Shown: positions 1 to 8,840, numbered from the stretch's first letter. The stretch is DNA of 33,232 bases from Sedimentisphaerales bacterium (GCA_016936075.1 JAFGPS010000024.1:1-33232); one strand, 5' to 3'. The notes: generated from the letters alone by a model not told the origin. A program made the numbers and translations.

Positions 1-2
1 AT

Positions 3-1760
3 GACCTGGTTCATCGTCCATTTAATTTCGCTATTGTTGACGAAGCTGACGCAAATCTTATTGATGAAGCCAGGGTGCCCTTAGTTATTGCCGCAAATAC
101 TACGGAGCCTGAAATTGATTACTTTCGTATGACTGAGGTTGTAAAGTCTCTTGAAGCTGATGTGGATTTCGATATAGATGAATATTCCCGCAATGTGAAT
201 TTAACGGAGTCTGGATTGGACCGGGTTGAATCTCTGTTAGGTTGTGGAAGTTTACATGATGATGAAAATCTTTTTTTGCTAACAGCTATCAATCTTGCGC
301 TTCACGCAATATCACTTCTTCATCGTGACATTGATTATATTGTCCGTGATGGAAAAGTCGAACTTATAGATGAGTTTACTGGTCGAGTAGCTGACAAGAG
401 ACGCTGGCCATACGGTCTTCAAGCAGCGGTCGAAGCCAAAGAAGGTCTTCAAATCCAGTCTGAGGGTATGGTAAGGGGCTCAATCACTTTGATAAATTTA
501 TTGAGACTATATCCCAAAATAAGCGCCATGACGGCTACTGCTATTCCAGCCGCGGAGGAGTTCAAGCAGTTCTATAATTTGAATATAGTAGTAATTCCAC
601 CGAATCGGCCATGTATTCGTATTGATCAATCGGATGTAATATTTACACATAAGCAGGCCAAGATAAAGGCTTTAACAGAAGAAATAAAACGTGTTCATAT
701 GACAGGACGTCCGATTCTTGTGGGTACAAGCAGTGTGGACGAATCAGAAAATCTTGCTCTGATTCTGCATGAATCCGGGATGAAATGTCACGTTCTCAAT
801 GCAAAAAATGACGAGCTTGAAGCGAAAATTATCGCCCGGGCCGGACTGCTCAATGCTGTTACAATCTCGACGAATATGGCTGGACGCGGAACAGACATTC
901 GCTTGGGAGGTGACAATGAACATGAGAGTGAAAAAGTAAAAAGTCTCGGAGGACTTTACGTCATCGGAACCAATCGACATGAAAGCCGCAGAATAGACAA
1001 CCAGTTGAGAGGTCGTGCCGGTCGCCAGGGAGACCCCGGCTCATCCAGATTCTTCATCAGCCTGGAAGACGATTTACTTATACGTTACGGTATTCAGGAA
1101 CTCATTCCTTCTGAACATCAGATGCCGCGACAGGACAATCCAATTGATGACCCTGTGATAAGTACTGAAATCGCACGGGCACAACGTATTATTGAAAACC
1201 AGAATTTTACAACTCGAAGAACGTTATGGAATTATTCGTCAGTCCTCGAAGAGCAGCGAAAAATCATCTATCAAAGAAGGCAGGATATTTTTCAGGAAAG
1301 AACATCTCTTAGACTGATTGCTTCTCAGGCTCCGGAGCGATTCTCTGAAGTGAGCGCTCTCGTTGGAGAGGATGTTTTGAAAAAGGTTGAAAAGCAAATA
1401 TCACTATTCCATCTCGACCAGTGCTGGGCTGAATATATTGACCATGTTAATCATATTAAGGAAGGTATCTTTCTCTACAGTACAGGCGGGCTGAATCCTT
1501 TGGATGAATTTCATAAAAAAGTGTCTAAAGCTTTTTATGAATTAATGCGGCGAATAGACAACGAAATTATAAATACTTTCAATAATGCTGAAATTGATAA
1601 GGATGGTATTGACTTTATAAAGGAAGGTCTTGTTGGCCCAACATCGACGTGGACTTACCTTATCAGTGACAATCCTTTCGGTGATTTTATGCAAAGACTC
1701 AGGAGTGGTTTGCAATGTTTTAAAGGACTCAAAAGAGCATTGACAGATAATACACCCTAA
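3..1760 (+). CDS. SecA-like preprotein translocase ATPase, 5' end outside window (short, accessory type)
   Basis: The reading frame is open from position 3, so the gene begins upstream; the ATG at 75 is internal. The first residues read are the Walker B/DEAD region (IVDEAD, then LIDEAR), as in SecA. A preprotein cross-linking region follows (VNLTESGLD), then the return into NBD1 (DEFTGR, RRWPYGLQAAVEAKEG, MTATA). NBD2 has TNMAGRGTDIRLGG and LRGRAGRQGDPGSSRFF. Near the C terminus, the helical scaffold is recognisable around LDQCWAEYIDHVNHIKEG. SecA energises export of unfolded proteins through SecYEG. The part after the DEAD box is about 580 residues, roughly 100 shorter than in E. coli SecA, and the C-terminal CXC...CH zinc motif is absent. 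MTATA replaces the usual MTGTA. These traits suggest a second, SecA2-like paralogue rather than the housekeeping SecA; that is inference. The next gene is convergent, 39 bp away. Confidence 0.88.
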   Translation, partial: DLVHRPFNFAIVDEADANLIDEARVPLVIAANTTEPEIDYFRMTEVVKSLEADVDFDIDEYSRNVNLTESGLDRVESLLGCGSLHDDENLFLLTAINLALHAISLLHRDIDYIVRDGKVELIDEFTGRVADKRRWPYGLQAAVEAKEGLQIQSEGMVRGSITLINLLRLYPKISAMTATAIPAAEEFKQFYNLNIVVIPPNRPCIRIDQSDVIFTHKQAKIKALTEEIKRVHMTGRPILVGTSSVDESENLALILHESGMKCHVLNAKNDELEAKIIARAGLLNAVTISTNMAGRGTDIRLGGDNEHESEKVKSLGGLYVIGTNRHESRRIDNQLRGRAGRQGDPGSSRFFISLEDDLLIRYGIQELIPSEHQMPRQDNPIDDPVISTEIARAQRIIENQNFTTRRTLWNYSSVLEEQRKIIYQRRQDIFQERTSLRLIASQAPERFSEVSALVGEDVLKKVEKQISLFHLDQCWAEYIDHVNHIKEGIFLYSTGGLNPLDEFHKKVSKAFYELMRRIDNEIINTFNNAEIDKDGIDFIKEGLVGPTSTWTYLISDNPFGDFMQRLRSGLQCFKGLKRALTDNTP

Positions 1761-1799
1761 TTTGCAAAAATGCTGATATACAAAGCTGATTTGAACAAA

Positions 1800-2837
1800 C
1801 TACTTTATATATTTATCAGCACCACTGGTCATTATAAATTCTGTTTGTCCGGATGGTATCAAAATAACTTCGGTGTCTTTGAGTTTCTCGATTAGTTCAA
1901 TGCCTTTTTTTGTTCCCATTACACTTATCGCTGTTGCGAGCGCATCGGCGTCTGTAGCGTTGCCTGTGATAATCGTGACGCTTGATAAGCCTTCTGCTCC
2001 AGAACCTGTTTTGCGGTTTATAATGTGGCTTTGTTTTTTGCCTTCGATTATTACAAATTGCTGATAATCGCCGCTGGTTGTGATGGCTCTATCGGTAGCT
2101 TTTAGTTTCATTACAAGTTCATTCTCGCTTGAATCATCATTTATATTCGGATTTTGAATTCCAACTGCCCATGATTTTCTGCCTTCAGGTGGAATACCGA
2201 AACATCGGCAATCGCCTCCGACATCTACAATCGCTCCGAGTGCATCGGTTTTTTGTATTGCTTCGATTGCTTTATCTATGCCGTAACCTTTTGCTATTCC
2301 GCCAAGGTCAAGTTTCATTCCTTCTATTGAAAAGCGAACGGTTCTATTTGTTTCATCAAGTATAAGCTTTTCGTAACCCACTTTTTCTTTTGCCTGGTTG
2401 ATTTCCTCTTGAGTTGATGCGATTTGTGTCTCTTTTTCTTTGCGGAACAAAGCTGAAAGGGGGCCAATTGTAATATCGAAATCTCCATCAGTGAGTTTGC
2501 TGAATTCTATGCTTCTTTGTATAACCTCGAATGTGGATTCACTAACCTGTACATCTCGTTGGAAAGCTTCTTTATTAACGATTCCAATTTCCGAATCGTC
2601 TTTATAGTCGCTCATCAGGTCATCAACTTTCTCGATTGCGGCGAATGCGGCAGTAGCGGCTTTTTTAGCTGAATCGGGATTTGACGCTACTATAATAACT
2701 CTCGCGAATGTGCCCATAACCAGCCTGTAACCGCTCTCGAATTCGACTGGCTGTTTTCTGATAGCTGAAAAGAATAAAACTGTTATCAAAAACAGGATAA
2801 AAACCAATATTGTAATGCTGCGTATTTTTGTATTCAT
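1800..2837 (-). CDS. apbE: ApbE family FAD:protein FMN transferase
   Basis: 345 residues. The enzyme moves FMN from FAD onto Ser/Thr of flavoproteins such as Rnf/Nqr subunits, outside the cytoplasm. Seen in the sequence: one N-terminal hydrophobic segment (about residues 7-25); RLVMGTFARV, the usual start of the ApbE core; DFDITIGPLS; the flavin-site segment LDLGGIAKGYGIDKA; VDVGGD; AITTSGDYQQF; HIINRKTG (family form HIINPxTG); and the Mg-binding DADALATA near the end. There is no lipobox cysteine after the hydrophobic segment, so it looks membrane-anchored by its signal sequence rather than a lipoprotein. The start ATG has no clear Shine-Dalgarno. It is divergent from the radical SAM gene with only 49 bp between them, so the promoters must overlap. 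No flavinylated partner lies in the window. Confidence 0.93.
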   Translation of the reverse strand: MNTKIRSITILVFILFLITVLFFSAIRKQPVEFESGYRLVMGTFARVIIVASNPDSAKKAATAAFAAIEKVDDLMSDYKDDSEIGIVNKEAFQRDVQVSESTFEVIQRSIEFSKLTDGDFDITIGPLSALFRKEKETQIASTQEEINQAKEKVGYEKLILDETNRTVRFSIEGMKLDLGGIAKGYGIDKAIEAIQKTDALGAIVDVGGDCRCFGIPPEGRKSWAVGIQNPNINDDSSENELVMKLKATDRAITTSGDYQQFVIIEGKKQSHIINRKTGSGAEGLSSVTIITGNATDADALATAISVMGTKKGIELIEKLKDTEVILIPSGQTEFIMTSGADKYIK

Positions 2838-2886
2838 AAATAAACAATCAATAGATATTTTACTATTTTGAAGTTATAATAGAAAA

Positions 2887-4641
2887 ATGAATAAAAAGAA
2901 AGTAATAATATTGAATGAAGCAGTCGAAAACGATTTCCTTCCCTTTGTGCAGCAGCCGGGCAGATATATTGGGGGTGAGATAAACCAGATAAAGAAAGAC
3001 CTGTCTCAGTGCGATTTGACAGTCGCATTGTGTTTTCCCGATGTTTACGAAGTGGGAATGTCTCATACGGGTCTTTCGATAATTTACGATATTCTTAATA
3101 AGATGGATTCCGTGGCCGCGGAGCGGGTTTTCTGTCCATGGACTGATGCTGAAGAAGTTTTGCGGCAGAAGAATATCTCTCTATTTAGTCTGGAGTCGAA
3201 AGCATCTCTGGGAAGTTTCGATATAGTTGGTTTCAGCCTGACCAACGAGCTTTGCTATACCAATGTTCTTAATATGCTCGATATGAGTGGGCTCAAAATA
3301 CGAAGTTCCGAACGAAATGAAGAGGACCCTATTATTGTTGGCGGCGGGGGAATGTCAAATTGCTGCGAGCCTGTTGCAGACTTTTTCGATATGTTTGTTT
3401 TAGGTGAAGGCGAAGAAGCTATTGTTGAGCTTGCGAACTTAGTTAAAGAAAAGAAAAATGCAGGTGTATCGAAAAAAGAAATATTATGGGAAATTTCCGA
3501 CAAGTTCGACTGGGCCTATGTTCCGATTGTTCAAGATGGACGAAAGACGAGTAACGATAGACGACATAACGCGGTGGTTAAGGATTTTGATAATGCATCC
3601 GTGTCGCTTACTCCGATAGTTCCTTTTGTTCAGGCGGTGCATGAACGAGTCAGTGTCGAAATAATGCGAGGCTGTCCGGGTCGGTGCAGGTTTTGTCAGG
3701 CGAGTTTCTGCCGCAGGCCAATTCGCTATCGCAGTGTTGAAAGAATAGTAGAAATCGCAAAGGAGTGTTACAAATCGACAGGTTATGACACTGTAAGTTT
3801 ACTGAGCTTATCGAGTGCAGAATATCCCGAACTTGAAAAGCTTACTGAAAGTTTACACGAATATTTTAAGGACAAGCACGTTGGAATTTCACTTCCGAGT
3901 TTGCGGGTAGATAAACAGTTAAAAATGTTACCAGAATTAATGAGTTCAGTGCGAAAAGGCGGGATTACAATCGCGGTTGAAGCTGCCAGTGAAAAACTGC
4001 GAAGTATCGTAAATAAACCTATAAAAGATGAAGATTTATTTGCGGCAGCAGAAGCCGCCTATCGTGCTGGTTGGCAACAATTCAAACTGTATTTTATGGT
4101 TGGCTTGCCCGGAGAGACACTTGATGATGTAAAAAGAATTGTTCATTTATCATATGAATTGGCAAGGATACGCAAAAAAGTTGATAACAAAACGGGCAAT
4201 ATTAATGTTGCAATAAGCTGGTTTGTTCCCAAGGCTCATACACCATTTGGCTGGCTTGGTCAAAAACCGAGAGAATATTTCGAGCAGGCGAAACGATTGA
4301 TTCTCGATGAAAAAAGAGAGATGCGAGCGAGATTCCTTATGTTTAAATTTCACAATATTAACTCCAGCGTATTGGAATCAGCAATAGGACGTGGTGACAG
4401 GAAATTGTCTGATGTTATCGAAGCCGCTTGGCGAGATGGTGCGAAATTCGATTTGTGGGACGAATGTTTTAATGTTGAGATATGGCAAAAAGCGTTTGAG
4501 CAAAGCGGACTTGATTTAGATGCACTTGCTCAACGGGAATTCACAACGGAAGAGATCCTTCCATGGGAACATCTTGGCGGCCCGGAAAAGGGATATTTGC
4601 TTAAACACCTTAAGCATTCAAAGGAAATTATTGATAATTGA
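2887..4641 (+). CDS. B12-binding-domain radical SAM protein (TIGR03960-like)
   Basis: 584 residues. The N-terminal third resembles a cobalamin-binding-type Rossmann domain (ALCFPDVYEVGMSHTGLSII, then IVGGGG and a GEGEE segment). It is followed by a radical SAM core whose cluster motif is RGCPGRCRFCQ (CX3CX2C), with the later GLPGET. The length, the FLPFVQQPGRYIGGE opening and the PWEHL ending match the TIGR03960 family. In many bacteria that family sits beside, or is fused to, the TIGR03936/DUF2344 protein and lies near ribosome or RNase G/rplU genes. Here the partner is neither fused nor adjacent. The substrate of the family is unknown. The ATG at 2887 is the first in frame and aligns with the family start. 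The downstream gene is convergent, with 20 bp between stops and no obvious terminator hairpin. Confidence 0.88.
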   Translation: MNKKKVIILNEAVENDFLPFVQQPGRYIGGEINQIKKDLSQCDLTVALCFPDVYEVGMSHTGLSIIYDILNKMDSVAAERVFCPWTDAEEVLRQKNISLFSLESKASLGSFDIVGFSLTNELCYTNVLNMLDMSGLKIRSSERNEEDPIIVGGGGMSNCCEPVADFFDMFVLGEGEEAIVELANLVKEKKNAGVSKKEILWEISDKFDWAYVPIVQDGRKTSNDRRHNAVVKDFDNASVSLTPIVPFVQAVHERVSVEIMRGCPGRCRFCQASFCRRPIRYRSVERIVEIAKECYKSTGYDTVSLLSLSSAEYPELEKLTESLHEYFKDKHVGISLPSLRVDKQLKMLPELMSSVRKGGITIAVEAASEKLRSIVNKPIKDEDLFAAAEAAYRAGWQQFKLYFMVGLPGETLDDVKRIVHLSYELARIRKKVDNKTGNINVAISWFVPKAHTPFGWLGQKPREYFEQAKRLILDEKREMRARFLMFKFHNINSSVLESAIGRGDRKLSDVIEAAWRDGAKFDLWDECFNVEIWQKAFEQSGLDLDALAQREFTTEEILPWEHLGGPEKGYLLKHLKHSKEIIDN

Positions 4642-4661
4642 GTATGGAATAGCAATTATCT

Positions 4662-5249
4662 TTATTTTCCTTTGCGAAAGGGTCTGAAAATCATCTCAAA
4701 GGTTTCATTATGCCATTTAGTTGTCACTGGAAAAATACCTTTCTCAACAAAATCCACATCTTCTATTGTATAAAAAGCCTTAGGATTAAACTCCATGACA
4801 AGTTTAATTACTTTTGGTATTTCTTTTTTAGGAACGACAGTAAACATAACATTTACTTTGCCTTGTGTGCCATAGCCGTCAACGCATGTTACACCATATT
4901 TTTGGGAACCGAGTGACTTGACAAGTTCTGAAGCATCCTTTTGTGTAATTACTCTTAAAAGCACAACTCCAATATAAAGCTTTTCGGCGATGATCATACC
5001 GACATAATTACCTGTAGCGAAACCTCCTGCGTATGCAATATAGCTCAAATGATTCGATAAATTATTCATAATCTGACCGATAGCCATGAGCCAGATTAAT
5101 ACTTCGAAAAAACCGATAACCGGAGCAAGATATTTTAATCCTTTCGATACGAAGATTACGCGTATCGTACCTAAAGTGACATCAATTACTCTGGCTAAGA
5201 AAATTAATAATGGGATAATAATATATGTAAATAAATGTGAATCGAACAT
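4662..5249 (-). CDS. UPF0316 (DUF5698/DUF2179) membrane protein
   Basis: 195 residues. The first half holds about three transmembrane segments, with the family hallmark ARVIDVTLGTIRVIF at about residues 19-33. The second half is a soluble DUF2179-type domain (VTCVDGYGTQGKVNVMFTVV, then the conserved FYTIEDVDFVEKG). Proteins of this layout have no established function; the soluble domain resembles ligand-binding domains of other small membrane proteins. It is the last gene of the minus-strand run after corA and the RCK_C protein, 62 bp downstream of the latter. Shared transcription and a role in ion homeostasis are therefore plausible but unproven. The C terminus is basic. Confidence 0.85.
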   Translation of the reverse strand: MFDSHLFTYIIIPLLIFLARVIDVTLGTIRVIFVSKGLKYLAPVIGFFEVLIWLMAIGQIMNNLSNHLSYIAYAGGFATGNYVGMIIAEKLYIGVVLLRVITQKDASELVKSLGSQKYGVTCVDGYGTQGKVNVMFTVVPKKEIPKVIKLVMEFNPKAFYTIEDVDFVEKGIFPVTTKWHNETFEMIFRPFRKGK

Positions 5250-5311
5250 TTGAAATAGTCCTAAGGTTAAAGTTTTATCGAATATTTAAAATATTAATAT
5301 AAGGTCTTTTC

Positions 5312-6034
5312 TTAAATTCCTTCTACACGGTCTCGAATGTTTTCACGTTTTCCGAAAGTAATCAATCCATCATCTTTTAGTATTTTTCTGTTTGCTGTAG
5401 GATTCGGTATTGTAACGCCATCTCTGATAATTGCCAGGACAGTAATATCGTGTTTTCTTAAGTCGGATTCGGCGAGTGTTTTATCAATATAAGGACTTTT
5501 TTCAGTGACTTCTATTCTCGAAATTCCATAGCCGCCTGTAAGCTGCAATAATTCCTCGAATGAAACAGGTTTAAGGATATCCTGCTTTATAATTTTCTTT
5601 CTTAAATACCTTGTGAGTTTACCAGAAATTTTTCTGTTTGTAAGTATCTTGTATGTGATAAGTATGGCCAAAGCGATAATTGCAAGATTAATAAATACTG
5701 CCAATTCCTTTGGAATAAGAAAAGGCAGAAATGTTTTTGAAAGCCATGGTAGTACTGTCTGTTCCGGAGTTAAAGCTCCCGCTGCGGTTGCTATTAATGT
5801 AACCAATCCTGCATTTCCTAAAATCATTAGAATCGAAGCGATTTGGCGTCTGCGTTTGTCACTTACGATTAGTTCCGATTCTCTTGTCGTAAAGCCTGTA
5901 CCGGTGAAACAGGACAAAGCCTGAAACTTTGCCAGTGACCATTCGAGTCCTGTAATCTGAAAGGCAATGGCTCCAATTCTTACAATAATCCATGAAGCAA
6001 CCAGTATCAAAATAAACAGCAGGACATTAACCAT
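5312..6034 (-). CDS. Membrane protein with C-terminal RCK_C (TrkA_C) domain
   Basis: 240 residues. About four hydrophobic segments (residues 3-25, 65-88, 95-110 and 112-132) are followed by a cytosolic domain (about 165-240) with the RCK_C/TrkA_C pattern. In that domain, TLAESDLRKHDITVLAIIRDG, PNPTA and DGLITFGKRENI follow one another. The first loop contains FTGTGFTTRES, reminiscent of the TTGF pore-loop region of TrkH/KtrB potassium transporters, but the protein is far too short to be a full transporter. It may be a regulatory or dimeric channel-like relative; I do not claim a transported ion. A Shine-Dalgarno (AAAGGAT) precedes the ATG. It lies 39 bp downstream of corA on the same strand, consistent with an ion-transport operon. 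Confidence 0.8.
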   Translation of the reverse strand: MVNVLLFILILVASWIIVRIGAIAFQITGLEWSLAKFQALSCFTGTGFTTRESELIVSDKRRRQIASILMILGNAGLVTLIATAAGALTPEQTVLPWLSKTFLPFLIPKELAVFINLAIIALAILITYKILTNRKISGKLTRYLRKKIIKQDILKPVSFEELLQLTGGYGISRIEVTEKSPYIDKTLAESDLRKHDITVLAIIRDGVTIPNPTANRKILKDDGLITFGKRENIRDRVEGI

Positions 6035-6073
6035 AAATTGAATCCTTTAAAATGTTATTGTTTCTTTATAATT

Positions 6074-7144
6074 TTACAACCATTTCTTTTTCTTGAAATA
6101 GTAAATCATACCGGCTAATAAAGCGAGCATAATCACCCAAACTGCCGCATAGCCGTATTTCCAATGCAGTTCCGGCATGTTATCAAAATTCATACCGTAG
6201 ATGCCCGCGACAAAAGTCAGAGGTATGAATATTGTAGCGATAATTGTCAAAACTTTCATCACCTCGTTCATCTTGTTGCTTACACTCGAAAGATATAAAT
6301 CCAGCATGCCGGCTACCATATCTCGAAAACTTTCGACTGTATCGATCACCTGTATTGTATGGTCGTAAAGGTCTCTTATATATACTGTGGTTGAATCCTG
6401 AATCAGCTCGGTTTCGCTCCTGTCCATTGCGTTTATAAGTTCCCTTAATGGCCAGACGGATTTTCGTAGAAAAATCATTTCCCTTTTAAGATGATGGATT
6501 TGCTTCATCGCACTTTTAGCTGGATTATTAACAAGTTCGTCTTCCAAGACTTCGATTTTATCTCCGAGTTTTTCAAGAATAACAAAATACCCGTCCACTA
6601 TTGCGTCAAGCAGAGCATACAGAAGATAATCGGGACCTGTTTTCCTGATTCTGCCTTTGGAATTTCTTATTCTGTCTCGAATCTGCTCGAATACATCTCC
6701 AATGTTTTCCTGAAACGAAATAACGAAGTTCTTTCCGAGTACTAAACTTACCTGTTCCGTTATAACGGATTGGCTTTCATCATCGAAACGAAGCATCATC
6801 AGGACAACAAATATATATTGTTCAGTTTCCTCGAATTTAGGACGCTGGCCTGTATGCAGAATATCTTCAAGTACGAGCGGATGAATGTCATATTGAGTGC
6901 CTATTTTTTCAATTGTTTCTATATCGTGCAGGCCGTCAATATTTATCCATGTTACAGAAGGTTTGGCTTTGTATTCGAAACAGTCCTCGATTTTTTCAAC
7001 CTGTTTTTCCTGGAAATTCTGCTCATCATAATCAATGACGGAAATTCTTACAGAGTCCATTTTTTTCTGCCCAGTAAAGACAAGAGTTCCTGGCGGCAGG
7101 CCTGTTTTAGGGGCACGTTCTCTATTTAGCTTCCTTTTTGCCAT
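6074..7144 (-). CDS. corA: CorA family magnesium/cobalt transporter
   Basis: 356 residues, normal for the family. CorA is a pentameric inner-membrane channel that lets Mg2+ (and Co2+/Ni2+) enter. The long N-terminal cytosolic domain includes WINIDGLHD and LEDILHTGQRPKFEE, typical of the Thermotoga-type CorA. The long acidic/basic stalk helix ends in two transmembrane segments at the C terminus. The selectivity signature GMN is at residues 317-319 (IYGMNFDNMPEL), and a KKKKWL tail follows TM2. AAAGGATG is a good ribosome binding site just before the ATG. It is probably the first gene of a three-gene minus-strand unit with the RCK_C and UPF0316 genes. The leader holds a strong stem-loop (7164-7212) that could be regulatory. 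Confidence 0.95.
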   Translation of the reverse strand: MAKRKLNRERAPKTGLPPGTLVFTGQKKMDSVRISVIDYDEQNFQEKQVEKIEDCFEYKAKPSVTWINIDGLHDIETIEKIGTQYDIHPLVLEDILHTGQRPKFEETEQYIFVVLMMLRFDDESQSVITEQVSLVLGKNFVISFQENIGDVFEQIRDRIRNSKGRIRKTGPDYLLYALLDAIVDGYFVILEKLGDKIEVLEDELVNNPAKSAMKQIHHLKREMIFLRKSVWPLRELINAMDRSETELIQDSTTVYIRDLYDHTIQVIDTVESFRDMVAGMLDLYLSSVSNKMNEVMKVLTIIATIFIPLTFVAGIYGMNFDNMPELHWKYGYAAVWVIMLALLAGMIYYFKKKKWL

Positions 7145-7163
7145 TAGCTATCATCCTTTCGTT

Positions 7164-7212
7164 TGACCTTGACTTCGGTGAGCTCAGCCGAACTGAGGCT
7201 CTCGACAGGTCA
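7164..7212. repeat. GC-rich nested palindrome upstream of corA
   Basis: TGACCT at 7164-7169 pairs with AGGTCA at 7207-7212. Inside, on the minus strand, GAGC-C-TCAG-TTCGG-CTGA-GCTC forms a strong hairpin with one bulged base. The stretch is clearly richer in G+C than its surroundings. It could be a structured leader of corA or a REP-like dispersed palindrome. Only one copy is visible in the window. It matches no Mg riboswitch that I recognise. Confidence 0.5.
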
Positions 7213-7346
7213 GCAATATTTTCGATTATTAATGCTCTTAGTTAAACTTATCCTGACCAAACGTCAAATATATTTTACCTGAAAAAATGCAAAATAGTTT
7301 CCTGAGGGGGTAATTTAAAGAAAAGAATGTTTTTTCGTAGAATTTT

Positions 7347-7376
7347 TGTATCAAAGTCTTTTTTGGGCCGTCTATA
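7347..7376 (+). promoter_or_regulatory. ECF-sigma-like promoter of the LRR gene
   Basis: TGTATC (7347-7352), a 16-bp spacer, then CGTCTATA (7369-7376). The -35/-10 pair and the spacing match the general form of extracytoplasmic-function sigma promoters (TGxAAC, N16-17, CGTC). The same arrangement recurs before the next gene at 8812-8840, including the T-run and the GCCGTCT core in the spacer/-10 region. It lies about 95 bp upstream of the preferred ATG. No sigma gene is present in the window. Confidence 0.55.
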
Positions 7377-7471
7377 TTTATTGAGAGTGTGAGTAGTGTT
7401 TGAAAATTATGTTTTTAATCATTCAAGCAGGAAAAACAGATAATATTAAGAGACGAGGAATGGATAATATT

Positions 7472-8683
7472 ATGACAAATTCAACAAAAACCCAGAAAAG
7501 CCTGGCCGTGGCTTTTATATTTGCTGCGTGCTTAATAATGCCTTTTTCATGGGCAGATATTCTCGCATCAAGTACTTCTGATGAAAGCGAGAAATATATC
7601 AACAAAGCGATAGCCAGGCAATTGAATAAAAATCCGGACGAGCTTACAGATGATGATTATCAAAACGTTGAAAGATTAACTCTTTCTGACAGGTCTATAA
7701 CTGATATAAGCTCTCTGGCTAAGCTTCCAAATCTTTCGAGGCTTATGCTTAATAGAACTGATGTCAATAATATAGATGTTTTGTCAAACCTTTCAAATTT
7801 AGAATCACTTGGATTTAGCAGTACGCAAATCACCAACATCAATCCTCTTGCTAACCTTGAAAAATTACAAACTTTAATGATTGAAAGTTCCACTATAAAC
7901 GATATAAATGCGTTGGTTAATCTTAGCAATCTGAAAAGACTTCACCTTCAAACTCCGGCAGTTAGCGATATAAGTGAATTAAAAAACCTAAATAATTTGG
8001 AATGGTTTGAACTTAAAAGCTCGGAAGTCACTGACATAACACCGCTTGCGAGTCTGAAAAATCTGAAACACATGGAACTTTCCTGCCAGCAAGTTAGCAA
8101 TATTAATGCTTTAGCGAATCTTATTAATATTGAAACACTTAACCTCAAGGGTACAAATGTTACCAATTTAGAGCCTCTGGCGAATCTCAAAAAACTTCAA
8201 TCACTCAACTTGTCTACAACAAATGATAATGATTTAAGTGCCTTAGCCAGCTTTACGAATCTTCAAACGCTTGATATTTCGGACTCAAATTTAACTGATA
8301 TAACGCCTCTTGCTAATTTGGAAAACCTGACAACACTGAACATTTCAAAAACTCAGGTCAATGATATTAGTGCGTTAGCAAATCTTACAAATCTTAGAAA
8401 TCTTATTCTTTCTGACACGAGGATAACTGATATAAGAGCCTTGTCGAAACTTACAAAACTTAACAACCTTTATCTTTCTGGTACAGGCATCAGTGATATT
8501 TTCGCATTAGCAAATCTTACAAACCTTTATACTCTTTACATGTCATGCACGAATGTAAGCGACATTACACCTCTTATGAATTTAAAAAGGTTGGATTCAT
8601 TATCAATAAATAATATAATGCTAACTGATGAGCAGGTAGCAGAACTGAAAAGAGCTTTACCGAATATTCGTATTAGTCGTTAG
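7472..8683 (+). CDS. Secreted leucine-rich repeat protein, internalin-like 22-residue repeats
   Basis: Preferred start ATG 7472, giving MTNSTKTQKS and a typical signal peptide ending near MPFSWA. GAGGA lies 12 nt upstream. An ATG at 7460 and a TTG at 7400 are in frame but put extra residues before the signal peptide. After a helical cap (about residues 35-65) come 14 consecutive 22-residue LRR units of the form ITDIxxLAxLxNLxxLxLSxT, then a closing TDEQVAELKRALPNI. This is the solenoid type found in internalins and many environmental surface proteins, used for protein binding. There is no sortase motif, dockerin or transmembrane anchor, so it should be released to the periplasm or outside. 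It stands alone behind its own ECF-like promoter. The ligand is unknown. Confidence 0.88.
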   Translation: MTNSTKTQKSLAVAFIFAACLIMPFSWADILASSTSDESEKYINKAIARQLNKNPDELTDDDYQNVERLTLSDRSITDISSLAKLPNLSRLMLNRTDVNNIDVLSNLSNLESLGFSSTQITNINPLANLEKLQTLMIESSTINDINALVNLSNLKRLHLQTPAVSDISELKNLNNLEWFELKSSEVTDITPLASLKNLKHMELSCQQVSNINALANLINIETLNLKGTNVTNLEPLANLKKLQSLNLSTTNDNDLSALASFTNLQTLDISDSNLTDITPLANLENLTTLNISKTQVNDISALANLTNLRNLILSDTRITDIRALSKLTKLNNLYLSGTGISDIFALANLTNLYTLYMSCTNVSDITPLMNLKRLDSLSINNIMLTDEQVAELKRALPNIRISR

Positions 8684-8811
8684 GATTTAGTAGTAATAAT
8701 TATTTAAATTACGGTGGATAATAAAAATTAGGATAGCCCTTGATTTCATTTAATAGCAAATGGTCTTGGGGTATAGGAAATCTTCAAAAAGGGATATTTT
8801 TTAAGAATTAT

Positions 8812-8840
8812 TGTAACAAAATCTTTTTTGAGCCGTCTTA
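8812..8840 (+). promoter_or_regulatory. ECF-sigma-like promoter of the thioredoxin-fold gene
   Basis: TGTAAC (8812-8817), a 16-bp spacer, then CGTCTTA (8834-8840). Spacing and core match the promoter at 7347-7376, and about 80 bp around both sites align well, down to a shared GGAAATTATGT/GAAAATTATGT stretch. The first in-frame ATG with a ribosome binding site is 73 bp downstream of the -10. Two adjacent genes of unrelated sequence with the same upstream block suggest one regulon. Confidence 0.6.

Noticed and set aside
7400..7471. TTG-initiated extension of the LRR protein
   Set aside because: It would place 24 residues before a perfectly good signal peptide and lies close to the ECF-like promoter.
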